From Amyelois transitella (lineage: Eukaryota; Arthropoda; Insecta; Lepidoptera; Pyralidae), in contig NC_083505.1 of assembly GCF_032362555.1 (NCBI RefSeq), positions 1,141,001 through 1,205,000 on the forward strand: a DNA stretch of 64,000 bases, read 5' to 3'. A program made the translations under genes and the position numbers. The notes beneath the pieces were generated by a model. That model was given only the letters and a program-made list of their open reading frames with translations, made no database searches and was not told the DNA's origin. Below, one piece after another: positions 24,001 to 39,000 of the stretch. Each line of letters opens with the position of its first letter. The first letter of the stretch is position 1.

Positions 24001-27000
24001 CTGGCGCCGCATGATAAGCAAAGCCGACCTTGTATAACGGTAAAAGGCGAAGATGAAGAAGAAGATATGGACACCAATACATAAAAAAATAGAACCACTC
24101 CTCTTTCCCATAGATGTCCTAAAAGGCGAATTAGGGCTCACAAACTTGGGATTCTTTTTTTTGACGCGATTGGCTAGCAACCTGTCACTATTTGAATCTC
24201 AATTCTATCATTATGCCACACAGCTGAACGCGGCCTATCAGTCTTTAAAACTGTTGGCTCTGTCTATAGATATAGACATGACTATATATGTATGTATGCC
24301 ACACAGATGATGAAATCCAGTAGACATGTTAAAATTTAACCAACTTCGTCGACAGGTGTACATGCGTAACGAAGCGAGCCCAAGATGTCTGCACAAGTGG
24401 CAGCCGCACGGAGGCAAACCACTCTCCTGCCTCTTCTTCCTCGACAACCATAAGAATTACAACACCGAGTGAGTAGCTATATTCCTATATATATATATAT
24501 AAACTAACCTAAAAGAATATATATTCTGTTAGGTTTGTTTAGTTATGTCCAGGATGCGTCCTTAAATTTTTTTTTATTGTATAAATTTGGATGACCAACA
24601 GCAAATGTTACAAGTATAAGCTTATAAAATTAACATTTAAGAGCCACTCTCTCGACACAAATAAAAAAAAGAATTGGACCACTCAATGTCTTTCCCATGG
24701 ATGTCGTGAAAGGCGACGGCTTATTAACTTGGGATTCTTCTTCAAGGCGATGGGCTAGCAAACCTGTCAATATTTAAATTTGAAATCTATCATTAATCCA
24801 AGCAGCTGAACGTGGGCTATTGGTCTTTTGGCTCTGTCTACCCCGCAAAAGATAAAGACGTGATTATTATATGTATATATGTTGAAACTTACCGTATATT
24901 TATTTAAACTTCATTGTACAAAATACAAATGTATAGCACAATCGGCGGACTTAATGCTAGAAGCATTATCTACCAGTCAACCCTAATTGTGTCTTACAGA
25001 GAACTTTACGTCGGGTCAATCTAACTAAATAAACATATTTATTTATACGTCTACACAAAAATCGAGAAAAGTCGTCAAATATCATCTACACAAAAGTCTA
25101 CACAGAGATCGTGGCAAGTGGAAAGAGGTAGTCTCTGCCTACCCCTCCGGGAAACAGGCGTGATTTTATGTATGTATGTATGTACACAAAAAATATTGAA
25201 ATAAAATATATACACCATCAATTTCAGCGTACAATTCTGGAAGTTCGCCGTGACCGGCGCCGAGAACAACACAGTCATCAAGATATGGTCGTGCAAGTCC
25301 TGGAACTGCATGCAGACGATCACGTTCCCCGCCTCTCTGGGCGCCGAGCCCCCCTCGCCGGGGCTCAAGGCCGCCCTGGACTCGAGCGCCGGCTACCTGC
25401 TGCTGTCCGACTTCATGAGCCGCTCACTGTACGTGATGAATCTCGTGTGGGATGTGGACGACACGACGGCGTACTGTAAGAACATAGCGGAGTTCCTGCT
25501 GCCGTATCCGGTGTTGAGTTTTTGTATCGTTGATGCGGGTGAGTTTGTTGTATTGTAGGTACCTACATACATACATATTGGTCACGTCTGTATCCCTTAC
25601 GGGGTTGACAGAGCCAATAGTCCGGAAAAGACTGAATGGCCACTTCGGCTGCTCGGCTTAATGATGGAATTGAGATCCAAATAGTCGCAGGTTGCTAGCC
25701 CATCGCCTAAAAGAAGAATCCTAAGTTTATAAGCCTATCCTTTCGTCGCCTTTTACGACATCCATGGGAACGAGATGGAGTGGTCCTATTCTTTTTTTTT
25801 ATTGGTGCCGGGAACCACACGGCACACCACGGCACGGCACGGTAGGTACCTACTACTAATATTATGAATGCGAAAGTTTGTGAGTATGACGGGATGTCAG
25901 TATGGATGTTTGTTGTGTTGTGATGTTCACGCGAAAACTACTGAACCGATTACGGTGAAATTTGGTATGTAGGTAGCTGAAGAGTCGGTATAACATATAA
26001 GCTACTTTTTTTATCCCGGAGTTCCCGCGGGATTGATAGGGTTTCCATGCGGGCGGCCTCTATTCATATGTATATACTTGTTCGAGGGAATTTCCTTAAG
26101 AAGAGATTCTTCAAATCAAATGTCTTGACACAAATTAGTTTTAAAAAACGTAAATATTTCATTATAATATTTATTAGTTTCACCTGCGTATCCGTAGAAA
26201 TTATCTCTAAATGCACCCCTAGACCACGTAACAAACTAAAATGACAAATTAATCATGTCTATACCGTGCGGTTTGGACTGTACGTTGGTATATTCGCCAG
26301 TCAGTCAATCAGTTTCATCTCTCATTAATTATTATAAATATTTCATTTATATTAATTAAACTTTATATTCCTTGTGAAATGTTATCAATTTATCTACTTT
26401 TTTTTTTTAATTCCTTTATAAAGCCATACAGTTCAACAAGTTGAACCACTCAACTGTCTTTTCAAGACTATTGGCTCTGTCTACCCCGCAAGGGATAAAG
26501 ACGTAGTAATATGTATGTATACAGGGTGACATTTAAAACAAATGCATCCTTTCAAACATAGACTATACCCATGCTTCTGAGCCGTTTGATCCTATTTTTA
26601 TTTAAATTAAACGTCATCATTTTCACATTTAAAAAACCCTCAGAAACTACGTCACACGCTTTTAGTACACTTAACAGTTAAATTTATGCAGTTGAATTGA
26701 AAGTACACCCTGTATATGTGAACGAACGAACTTGAAGAAGTACTTTCTCTCTTCTTAACTTTATTCATGGTAATATTCATTTTAATCAATCTATTTTTAT
26801 ATAGGTATGTATATTATTATGTATTTATTTATTTTGTGTAATATTATGTATGTAATGTATGTCTGTGTAAGTTTATATATTTATAGTTTATGTATGTGTG
26901 TAGTTTATTTATTATACACTAACTAACATTTCTCATGTATGCTGCCCACCCGGTTCCAGGATTTTACCTTTCACTATCCAAAGGTTGGCTGGAAGAGATT

Positions 27001-30000
27001 GCTTAGCGATAAGTCCGCCTTTGCTCAACATGTTCATAATGTATGTTTCTACTACGTATGTATTTTTTAATGGGCAATAAATATAATTTGTATTGTATTG
27101 TATACTAGCGGCCCGCCCCGGCTTCGCACGGGTGGACATATTTTTGTGTTTTATGTTTTGAAAAAAAAATTATTTCAAAACAAATTTATGCCTATGTCAC
27201 TATTGAAGGTCTATTCTATATCTGTGCCAAATTTTATCAAAATCGGACCAGTAGTTTTTGAGTTTATTCCACACAAACAAACAAAAATACAAATCTTTCC
27301 TCTTTATTATTAGTGTGGATGTGTTATCTTTACCAACAGAGGAAGAGCAAGTGAAATGCGAGTCGAGTTGCGACGATCCGTTCCACAGAAATGGCTCCAA
27401 TGGAGACTCGCCCGACACACCGGACGAGTTCGACATGCACAATGCTGTGAGTGTTATTGTAATACATACATACATACATATGGTCACGTCTATATCCCAT
27501 GCGGGGTGGACAGAGCGAACAACAGTCTTGACAGTTGACAGACTTTTTATTGTAATATCTAGTCTACATACATACATATGGTCATGGTCACGTCTATATC
27601 CCATGCGGGGTGGACAGACCGAACAACAGTCTTGACAGTTGACAGACTTGTTGTTCAGCCAAGCCAGCCACTGTGCTGTGTGGTTCCCGGCACCAATACA
27701 AAATAGAATAGGACCACTCCGTCTCTTTCCCATGGATGTCGTGAAAGGCGACTAAAGGGAAGAGTTCCACAGGAACGGCTCCAACGGAGACTCGCCCGAC
27801 ACAGCGGACGAGTTCGACATGCACAATGCTGTGAGTGTTATTGTAATATCTAGTCTACATACATATGGTCACGTCTATATCCCATGCGGGGTGGACAGAG
27901 CGAACAACAGTCTTGACAGTTGACAGACTTGTTATTGTAATATCTAGTCTACATACATACATATGGTCACGTCTATATCCCATGCGGGGTGGACAGAGCG
28001 AACAACAATCTTGACAGTTGACAGACTTGTTGTTGTAATATCTAGTCTACATACATACATACGGTCACGTCTATATCCCGTGCGGGGTGGACAGAGAGAA
28101 CAACAGTCTTGACAGTTGACAGACTTGTCATTCAGCCAAAATACTGTGCCGTGTGGTACCCGGCACCAATACAAAAAAGAATAGGACCACTCCGTCTCTT
28201 TCCCATGGATGTCGTGAAAGGCGACTAAAGGGAAGAGTTCCACAGGAACGGCTCCAACGGAGACACGCCCGACATACCGGACGATTTCGACATGCACAAT
28301 GCTGTGAGTGTTATTGTAATACATACATACGGTCACGTCTATATCCCATGCGGGGTGGACAGAGCGAACAACAGTCTTGACAGTTGACAGACTTGTTATT
28401 CAGCCAAGCCAGCCACTGTGCTGTGTGGTTCCCGGCACCAATACAAAAAAGAATAGGACCACTCCGTCTCTTTCCCATGGATGTCGTAAAAGGCGACTAA
28501 GGGGGAGAGCAAGTGAAATGCGAGTCCAGTTGCGACGATCCGTTCCACAGGAACGGCTCCAACGGGGACACGCCTGACACACCGGACGAGTTCGACATGC
28601 GGGGTAGACAGAGCCAACAACAGTCTTGAAAAGACTGTATGGCCACGTTCAGCTTTTTGGCTTAATGATAGAATTGAGATTCAAATAGTGATAGGTGCGC
28701 TAGCCCATCGCCTAAAACAGAATCCCAAGTTTGTTAGCCTATGCCTTAGTCGCCTTTTACGACATCCACGGGAAAGAGATGGAGTGGTCCTATTCTTTTT
28801 TGTATTGGTGCCGGGAACCACACGGCATCCACATATCTACATAGGTACATACATAAAATCACGCCTATTCCCGGAGGAGGGGTAGGCAGATACTACATCT
28901 TTCCACTTGCCACGATCTCTGCATACGTCTTTTGCTTCATCCACATTCATAACTCTCTTCAAGCAAGCTCGGCGGTTTCGGTTTTGCCAGGACGTCGTAA
29001 TAATAAAATAATAATAGTATAATATCTATTTGATAAATAAATACATACGGGAGAAATTGAGTAAGCCTCGAAGTAAATTCGAAACTTGTGTTACGAGATA
29101 CTAACTCAACGACAGCAAATCTCAATTCTATCCTTAAACCAAACAGCTGTGGCCTTTCAGTATTTTGGCTGAATAACAAGTCTGTAAACTGTCAAGACTG
29201 TTGGCTCTGTCTACCCCGCAAGGGATATAGACGTGATTATATATATATGTTTAATGCTAATAGTATTATCTAACATTAAATACCTGCTTTCATAATCTCA
29301 GGAGGACGGCGTTGGTACAGCGAGCGACAACACGCCCGAGCGCAGAATCTGCTTGCGACTGTACATAGTCCAGCCCAAAGGTTTACAAGAAGGCGAATTG
29401 GTGTACTCGCCGCCGTCTGCCGTACAAAGAGATACCTTATTGCAGGGTAATAAGTCTTATTATTTTTTTTTCTAATGTAGTACTCCGCCGCTTCTTCTAC
29501 ACATGCCCTTTGGAAGCGGTAATAGTTATAATTAGATTTAAGTGATGTGACGTCAATAAGTGATACCTTGGCTCCAATCCTAACCTAACCCGTATTGAAT
29601 CGATCATGGTCAATTGCCTAAATGTACAGGTTTCCTCACGATGTTTATCACTCACCCTAAGAGCATCGGTTAGTATTCAAACTAATGTACGTAACTACGA
29701 ATATAGTCATTGGCACATCGCCGAGGTGGGATTTGAACCTGCGTTTTTTATGCGCATCACGCATTTTAACCGGTCACCTTACCGATTTGACCATCGACGT
29801 TCTCTCACTGGTTTGCCGCAAAATTTGTAATGCCTCGTTCATACATACATACATATAGTCACGTCTATATCCCTTGCGGGGTAGACAGAGGCACCAGTCT
29901 TGAAAAGACTGAATGGCCATGGTCAGCTATTTGGCTTAATGATAGAATTGAGATTCAAATAGTGACAGGTTGCTAGCCCATCGCCTAAAAGAAGAATCCC

Positions 30001-33000
30001 AAGTTTATAATCCTATCCCTTAGTCGCCTTTTACGACATCCATGGGAAAGAGATGGAGCGGTCCCATTTTTTTTTGTATTGGTGCCGGGAACCACACGGC
30101 CTCGTTCATATTGTACCTTGTATTTGTACAGAATTATCGGAGTTATCTTTGGATGAAAAGGCGAATGATGCACCAGGCATAGCGTCCAGTATTCTCCAGC
30201 AGCAGAGTCAGCAGTTGAAGAATTTACTTATGAGGACACAGGTAATTGATATAGAGTATTACGAGAAATATCGTAAAAGGCGACTAAGGGATAGGCTTTT
30301 ATCCCTTTACGATATTCTATCGCCTTTTACGAGCCGGGAACCACACGGCACCTGTAACCGGGAAGTTTAACCCATTTCGCGTCCCAACCCAGGCTTAACG
30401 AGTCTACGAAGTTAGTTCCTTATTCAGGAATTGGGACGCGCCACGGGTTAATGTACTTGTAATAAAGTCGTTATTGTATTTATAGCGGCCGTTCAGCCGC
30501 CATGGACAAACACTCTTTGGCTTGACAATTTAGATGACGAAAACTGACTAGACGTTGAAAAAAAGGACAATCTACACTAAGACAAGACGACGATAAGACA
30601 TCTTGAACAGGCAAAATTCTGTTTTGATTCCGACCCAAATAGACCCGAAGGTCTACTAATCTAATGAAATGAATCTAAACCGAATGAAAACACAATACTG
30701 AACGTTTTTTCAGTATTGTGTTTCCATTCGGTTTGATTCGGCTATAGGTTGCGATGTCGAATATTCCCGATGCGACTTATAAACGTGATGGTACAACAGT
30801 ATTGTGTATTGATGTGTGTGTGTGTGTGTGTGCGTGCGCAGACGCAGCCGGGCAGCCTGCTGTGCCGCGCGGAGTCGCCCAGCGCCGCGCAGCTCAACCT
30901 TATGACGCCGGACGCGTTCAGGTGAATTATTTGTTTATTTACTAATTTAGAATGATAATTATAAGAAACAAAATTGCATAGATTCTAGGTGTAACCAGAA
31001 TCTAATCTATATATGTATATATATATATATAAATATATAAATAAATAAATAAATATAAATATAGGTTTAAAAAGAAACAAAAATGAAAGAAAATGATGTT
31101 ATTGTTACATTGAATTGTTATTATTTTGATACATTTCTCATGAAGCCAGCCATCAGCTGAATGTGGCCTTTCAGTGTTATCGAGACTGTTGGCTCTGTCT
31201 ACCCCGTTAGGGATATAGTCGTGACTAATATGCATGTATGTATGTGATCACATACTATAACAAAAGACTTGAGACATAACCTTTTATTTCTTTTGGAGCT
31301 AACCATTTTGTACTATTTGTCTCTGATATATTTATTTATAAGTAACATACAAAAATCTTGTATGCCGTGTGGTTGTAAAACTTTAGTATAGGACCAATTC
31401 GATCTCTCTCTCGTGTCGTGGAATGCGACTAATGGAATAGGCACATTCATCTAGTGCAGCTTTTGCTATGAACTTGTAGAGGGACAGATGCTTCCACAAA
31501 GAGAAGATCTTTCGCTACAAGGATATAATCGGGATTAAACCCAGAAGGAAGAAGAAGAAATTCATACATACATATAATCACGTCTATATCCCTTGCTGGA
31601 GAGACAGAGCCAACAGTCTTGAAGAGACTGTGTTCGGCTTACTGATAGAATTGAGATTCATATAAAGTGAATCGCCCTAAAAGAAGAATCCCAAGTTTAT
31701 AAGCCTATCCCTTAGTCGTCTTTTACGACATCCATGGGAAAGAGATGGAGTGGTACTATTCTTCTTTTGTATTGGTGCCGGGAACCACACGGCGGCAAGA
31801 AGAAATAATAACTTTGTTAAATAGTTGTGACGTTTATTGCAGTTCTCCCGGGAAGCGAGACGAAGAAGATCCGCCGCTGTCGGCCACCCCCGACGTGGGG
31901 GCAAAGTCTCGTACATCAATTGGTATGTTGCTTTTTTATATATACATGTGGTGGGATTGAAAGTAAAACAATGAAATGAAATATTCTTTATTTACTTGAA
32001 ACATGTTACAAATTTGTGTTAGAAAAATATGTGATCTTACATGTTCCGCCCGAAGTATGGCATGTAAATATTGTTTTGTAATAAATTAATTTCAATATTA
32101 ATAATTTAAAAATTAGTAATTATACAATTTAAAATTAAAATAATGTAACAGTGCGGAATTATATCGTAAATCTTCTTTATTTTATTACACATCTTATATC
32201 GTCTTGGGATAGGCTTACAAACTTGGGATTCTTTTTTAGGCGATGGGCTAGCAACCTGTCACTATTTGAATCTCAATTCTATCATTTAGCTAAATGTGGC
32301 CTTTGTTTTTCAATCTTTGCATTTCAGTCAAATTCAGTCTTTGCAAGACTGTTGGCTCTGTCTACCCCGCAAGGGATATAGGCGTGACCATATGTGTGTG
32401 TGTGTGTATGTGTATAACGTTTTACATCGTACCACAGACTCACTATTCTATATCTTAATGTTACCAGCGTAAAAATAAGTAAGAGGTCAGTTAACAAAAA
32501 GGATTTAAATAAAAGCAAAAAACAAAACTTCTCCCACATACATACATACATACATACACGCACACATATATATCTATATATACCTGTCTCTTTCACTTTT
32601 ACTTATTGGGTACAATGTATCACTTATTGACGTCGCATTACTTTAATCTTATTATATCTTCTTCTACCGCTTCAAAAACGCATGTGTAGTAGGAACGGCG
32701 GAACAAACTACACTGCAGCATTTTCACCGGATAATAATTTACAGATATAGATCTCTTTAATCAAAATCATGTACGAATGCACATTGTAAAATGTGAATAA
32801 GTATAAAACTAATGTTTTCAATACAAATATTATGTCATATAGATAAAATAACATATGTACTTACATACTGTACAAATTATGTCAATACATACATAAAATC
32901 ACGCCTCTTTCCCGGAGGGGTAGGCAGAGACTTCCTCTTTCCACTTGCCACGATCTCTGCATACTTCCTTTGCTTCATCCACATTCATAATTCTCTTCAT

Positions 33001-36000
33001 GCAAGCTCGGCGGTTTCGGGTACTTTTGACCTGACCCTTTGCCAGGACGTCCTTAATTTAATCAAGATACGTTCGTCTAGGTCTTCCCACTCCGACCTTT
33101 CCCTCCACTCAATACCATGTCAAAAATGCACGTACATGCACAAAAATCACAATACACCATTTAAAATAAAGTATTTATACGTATCTCAATTCTATCAATA
33201 AGCCAAACAGCTGAACGTGGCCATTCAGTCTTTTCAACACTGTTGTCTCTGTCTACCCCGCAAGGGATATAGACGTGACCATACGTATGTATGTATTTGT
33301 ACGCAGGCGCGTGCGCATCGGAAGTGGGGAGCGCCAGCGGCGCAGTGGCAATAGCGCACGACGTCAACCCGGTGTCCGGGGGCTCCAGCCCCAGCCGCGA
33401 GGTGCAGCAGATCATGGCGCACGAGCGGGACTACTATAAGGACATGGTACTTATGTTACAATACAATACATTCATTTTCAAAATTGTGTACAAGGTACAG
33501 GTCTTCCACTTTTATAAGTTACATCGGCATTGTTCGACGGCGCAGAATAGTACAACCGACCGCCGAATCTGGCCGAATGAAAACATTAGTGAAATAACTA
33601 ACTTATTGCTGCTACATAGGATTTTAAATCCCAAAACAACAGGAGTCGTGTATCTTGCTCATTACCGACTACCACAATGCCGCTACGGCGTGGCGCTCCT
33701 GCGAACTCCAGACATGGCGCGTACGCAATTAGCCAATAGCGAACGGATTTGATCCCGCGTTCGAATGGCGCACAATGATTGGCGCAGATATTTTAGCGCC
33801 ATGACAAAAATTGATTTCTGCGCAGGTACATCGGTGTAACTTATTAAAGTGGTAGTACTGTACCACTTATTGACGTCACATCACTTAACTGCTCAGCTCT
33901 CTAAGCCCTGATCAGCGCTCGACCTACCGGCCACGTTTTAATTTTATTTTGAGCATCACGTAGCCTGCCATAGTAGATTTGCTAATACAAAGATTATATA
34001 CCTGTCAGTCACCGGCGACGGACATGGCAGGCTACGTGTTATTAATGCATTATTTTAAGTTTGGAAATACTCATTTCTCGCTCGAAAAATTGATTTCACT
34101 TTATAAATCTCAATTCTATCATTACCTAAGCCAAACAGCTGAGCGTGGCCCATCAGTCTTGACGGGACCGTTGGCTCTGTCTACCGCGCAAGGGACGCTA
34201 CATATAAAGAATCACGCCTTTTTCCCGAAGAGGTAGGCAGATACTACATCTTTTCAATTGCCACGATCTCTGCACAGTTCCTTCGCTTCATCCACATTCA
34301 TAACTCCTTCATGCAAGCTCGGCGGTTTCGTGACTTGACCCTTTGCCAGGACGTCCTAATAATAAAATAATAATAGTATAACATCTATTTGATAAATGAA
34401 TAAAATGAAAATATTATATAGGTACAGAACAAATTATACAGATTGAGTAAGCTTCTTGCCAGGACGACTTTTATTTGATCAAGATACGTTCGTCCCAGCA
34501 ATGCCGTGTGGTTCCCAACAGAAGAATAAGAATAGAACCACTCCATTTCTTTCCCATGGATGTCGTAAAAGGCGACTAAGGGATAGGCTCACAAACTTGG
34601 GATTCTTTTTTCAGGCGATGGGCTAGCAACCTGTCACTATTTGAATCTCGATTCTATCATTAAGCCAAATTGCTGAACGTGGCCATTCAGTCTTTTCCAG
34701 ACTGTTGGCTCTGTCTACCCCGCAAGGGATATAGACGGGACTATATGTATGTATGTACGTTCGTCTAGGCCTTTCCACTCCGACCTTTCCCTCCACACTC
34801 ATCCTTGCAAGGGATATAGACGTGTCTATATGTACGTATGTAAGCAGCGTATTAAATTAAAATGCTAATGATAACACATTGGTCCCAGGAGCAGAAGGAG
34901 TCCCCGGAGGAGCCGGCGGCGGCGGAGCAGCAGCTGGCCAGCGCGCCGCTGTACGCGGACGGGTTCCCGCCCAAGCCGCTGGTGCATTCCAGTAAGTATC
35001 TACTTTATATATATATAAATATTTTTTTGTGACGTGTGGTTCTTTAAAAATTATTTATATGGCAAGACAACGTTTGCCGGGACAGCTAGTCTTATATATA
35101 AAATTATCGTGTCACAATGTTCGTTCCCGTACTACCCGGAAACGGCTTGACCGATTCTCATGAAATTTCAAACATTTATTATTCATGCCCCTTAGTGATA
35201 AGGGTTGTTCTCACTTAACATTTTTTTAACTAGAAATTAATTAAAAATTATACATAATAATATATATGGCAAAACAATGTTTGCCGGGACAGCTAGTTAT
35301 ATTTTACCTTTAATTACTATTGATTACACTTTAGTTTCATAATTAGAAGACTTCAAATTAATGTCTAAAGTTAAAGAAATTAATTATTTCTTTATTTAAT
35401 TTATTTCTTTATTGTTCCAGACAGTGACACGTCATGGCCGCAGATTTCCATCGCTCAAATCAACGAAGCCAACCAGCGGAAGGCTTCTAGTGACAAAGGT
35501 CTATCATTGACCAATAGCAGCGGCCACGCCATTACTATGAATAGCAACAATGCTCTGACAGGTCCGTTTTTTTTTTCTCTTCTACGTTATAGTCAGGTGA
35601 GATGGAGGACAAATGCCTAATTTAATATTGAATTTAAAAACAAAGTTCTGCCGGTTTCGTAAAAGGCGACTAAAGGAAAGGCTAATTAGTTAGGAAAGGG
35701 TAATTAGTAGTTAACATAGAATACGGCATTTTTTTTGGAAAATTCCGGCGGACACGGGTGATAACAGGAGTTTTTGTTTAATTCAAATTCCAAATTTTTA
35801 TTCATTGGTTTCACAACATTGGTTGTGATGACAATTTAATAAAATACTTGAAACTAAATTTACTGTTGCTTTCCAAAGCTTCAGTGCAGAAGAAGCGGTA
35901 ACAAACCGCACTGCAGCATTTTCTTCAATAACGTCACCTTCACGCAATTATCCAATTTTAGAATAGAAATGTAGATGAGAGAACACATAGTTATGAGTAA

Positions 36001-39000
36001 TTGATTTATACGTAATTTGAATATTTAACCTTCGTATAAATCAAAAATGTATTTAACGCTATATTTTTTTACGCGGGCTCTTTCCAATCTATATTTTTAA
36101 GCTGAAGAGTTTGTTTGTTTGAACGCGCTAATCTCAGAAAATTGTGGTTCGAATTGAAAAAATTCTTTTTGTGTTGAATAGACCATTATCGAGGAAGGCT
36201 TTAGGCTATATAACATCACGCTGCAACTATAAGGAGCGAAGGAATACCTAATGGAAAATGTGAAAAAAAAACAGGGTAAATTAATCCTTGAGGGCTTCAA
36301 TGATGCCCGAAATAACTATTCCACGCGGACGAAGTCGCGGGCACAGCTAGTCAGTTATAAATATCTTTTTGTTTTTGCATGTACAGGCAACACGAGCGGC
36401 CCTCCGCTGGTCAACACGATCGGGCAACCCCTGGCTACGCCCAGCCCCCCGCCGGCGGGCGCGGCCCCCCCCAGCGCGGCGCCCCCCGCACCCTCCGCGC
36501 CCCCCGCGCCCGCAGCCCTATCCCCCGCCGACAGGGCCAGGCTCGACAGCCTGGACCACAAGATTGACAAGCTGAGAGGTTTGTTGTTACCTACATACAT
36601 ACATGTAGTCACGTCTATATACCTTGGGGTGGACAGAGACGACAGTCTTGAAAACACTGATAGGCCACGTTCATCTGTTTGGCTTAATGATAGAATTGTG
36701 ATTCAAATAGTGACAGGTTGCTAGCCCAACGCCTATGAGAAGAATCCCAAGTTTATAAGCATATCCCTTAGTCGCCTTTTACGATATCCATGGAAAAGTG
36801 ATAGAGTGACCCTTTTCTTTTTTTATTTTGGTGCCGGAAACCACACGTTCAACTATCGTCAGTAAACCGACTTTACAGACAACCGATTTTTTTATTTGTT
36901 TAATTCAGTGCGTCATGTACAGTTGACGTCATTCACCGCCATTTGGTCAGACAGGCAGTTAAAATAAAATACAAACTCATTGGAAAGTAGGTAGTACTGG
37001 CTGGAAAACAAATTAAATTAAAAAAAAAGAACAAAAAAATGGATATTAACTCCAACCAGATTTAAGTTCGTGTTTATTGTTTATTTAGTTCAACTTATTA
37101 TTGTTTAAAATTATTTAAACCCATTTACATATATGTGTGTAATGTAACATGTTTTACAAATAAATAATCTTGTATCTTGAATCTTAAAGTTTTTATTTGA
37201 ATAGTTAGTTCATCAGTGCATATTGTAATAATTGTAAATATACTTAATAGTGTTGCGATAATACAGTGCTATTTCTATAGCTTATTCTGCAGTTTTCTTC
37301 ACAACCTACTTATATCATTTTCTTTACTTATATTTCAAGTAATGTGTATATATAAATAAATAAATAAATATATACGGGACAAATTACACAGATTGAGTTA
37401 GCCTCGAAGTAAGTTCGAGACTTGTGTTACGAGATACTTACTCAACGATACCATATTTTATAATAAATACTTATATAGATAAACAACCAAGACCCAGGCC
37501 AATCAGAAAAAGTTTTTTTCTCATCATGCCCTGACCGAGATTCGAACCCGGGACCTCCGGTGACACAGACAAGCGTACTACCGCCGCGCCACAGAGGCCG
37601 TCAAGTTATTTATATATATATATATTGTGAGTTCGATAAACACCATTTTATTATTATTGTTGTTGTTGCAGAGTTGATAACGGCTCAGAGTCACGAGGTG
37701 AGAGCGCTGCGCGCCGCCGCGGGCAGCCCGCGCGCGCTGGACGCGGCGCTCGACGAGCACGCGCGCCGCGCCGCCGCCGCCGTGCGCGCCGCCATGGCCG
37801 ACGGGTACGCCGCCTATCACTCGACAAATGAAATTTAATTATATACAGGGTGACATTTAAAACAACTGCATCCTTTCAAACATAGACTATACCCATGCTT
37901 CTGAGCCGTTTGAGCCTATTTTTATTTAAATTAAACGTCATCATTTTCACATTTTAAAAAACCCTCAAAAACTACGTCACACGCTTTATTAAAGACCAAT
38001 ACTACAAAAAGAAATTAAACATGTAAATAAATGTCTGAAAAATAAATTATTTTTCTAGTATCAAGATCAAGTAAAGTACAGAGTTGTCGAGATCGCTCAG
38101 CTGAATGAATCGAGTCGTTGACCTCTGAATCTTACGCGTCGCTTTTCCGCCGGCCGGGGTGATAGGACGTATTTAGGATAGTGGATTTATTAACGTTTTT
38201 AAATATCCTTTAGATGAGTACACTTAACAGTTAAATTAATGCAGTTGAATTAAAAGTCACCCTGTATATCTTTATTTACTTGTAACATGGTACAAATGGG
38301 TGTTAGAAATATATGTGATCTTACATATTCCGCCGGAAGTATGGCATGTAAATATTGTTTTGTAATAATTTCGTTACTTTCAAAATTAATAATTCGTGCC
38401 TGCTGGACAGAGACAATAGGCTCGGTAAGAATGGAGGGCCACATCCAGTTGGCTTAATAAGACTACAGCCGCTTTGAGATGATGGAATTGAGACTCAAGT
38501 AGTAACAGGTTGCTAGCCCGTCGCCTATAAGAAGAATTATAAGCTTATCCCTTTAATTCATCTTTTGCGACATCCATCAGGGAGATTTGGAGTTGTTCTA
38601 TATTAAAGAATCACAGGGCACAGTTTTAGATAGATAAAACTCTTTATGGCCTTATTTATTGTATGTTTTACCATAAGGGTAAAACATACGAAACAACACA
38701 AAACAGACAGAGATGGTACAAAGGCGGAGTTATCGCTAATGCAATCTCTTCCAGTCAACCTTTGGGTGGAAGGAAACCAAACAGAAGATTGGCGTTGGGC
38801 GCAGAGCAAGATAAATAAATGTTTGAACATATTAAAATAAACACAGAATATATGTATATCTAATACATTATAAATACATACAAATACGCATAAATACAGA
38901 TAATACATAATCTGTATTTATACGTATTTAAATAGTAGAGAGTAGAGTATACTAACCTGTCGAGATTTTTGATACTATCAATAGGTTGGGCTTTCTTGAT

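Noticed and set aside
25168-25479. 103-codon ORF with Arg-rich sequence
   Set aside because: It is an out-of-frame reading of EDC4 exon 8.
27200-28336. Long minus-strand ORFs of 177 and 130 codons
   Set aside because: They consist of translated SINE-A sequence (recurring words such as YRRDHMYVC and VELFPLVAFHDIHGKE) and appear at many other SINE-A copies in the same form.
27460-28600. Regularly spaced repeats as a CRISPR array
   Set aside because: The repeats are SINE-A tails and exon pieces of uneven length in a eukaryotic intron.
33291-33752. 153-codon ORF continuing past EDC4 exon 14
   Set aside because: Only the first part to 33446 is coding; the donor ATG|gtactt ends the exon and the rest is intron read-through.
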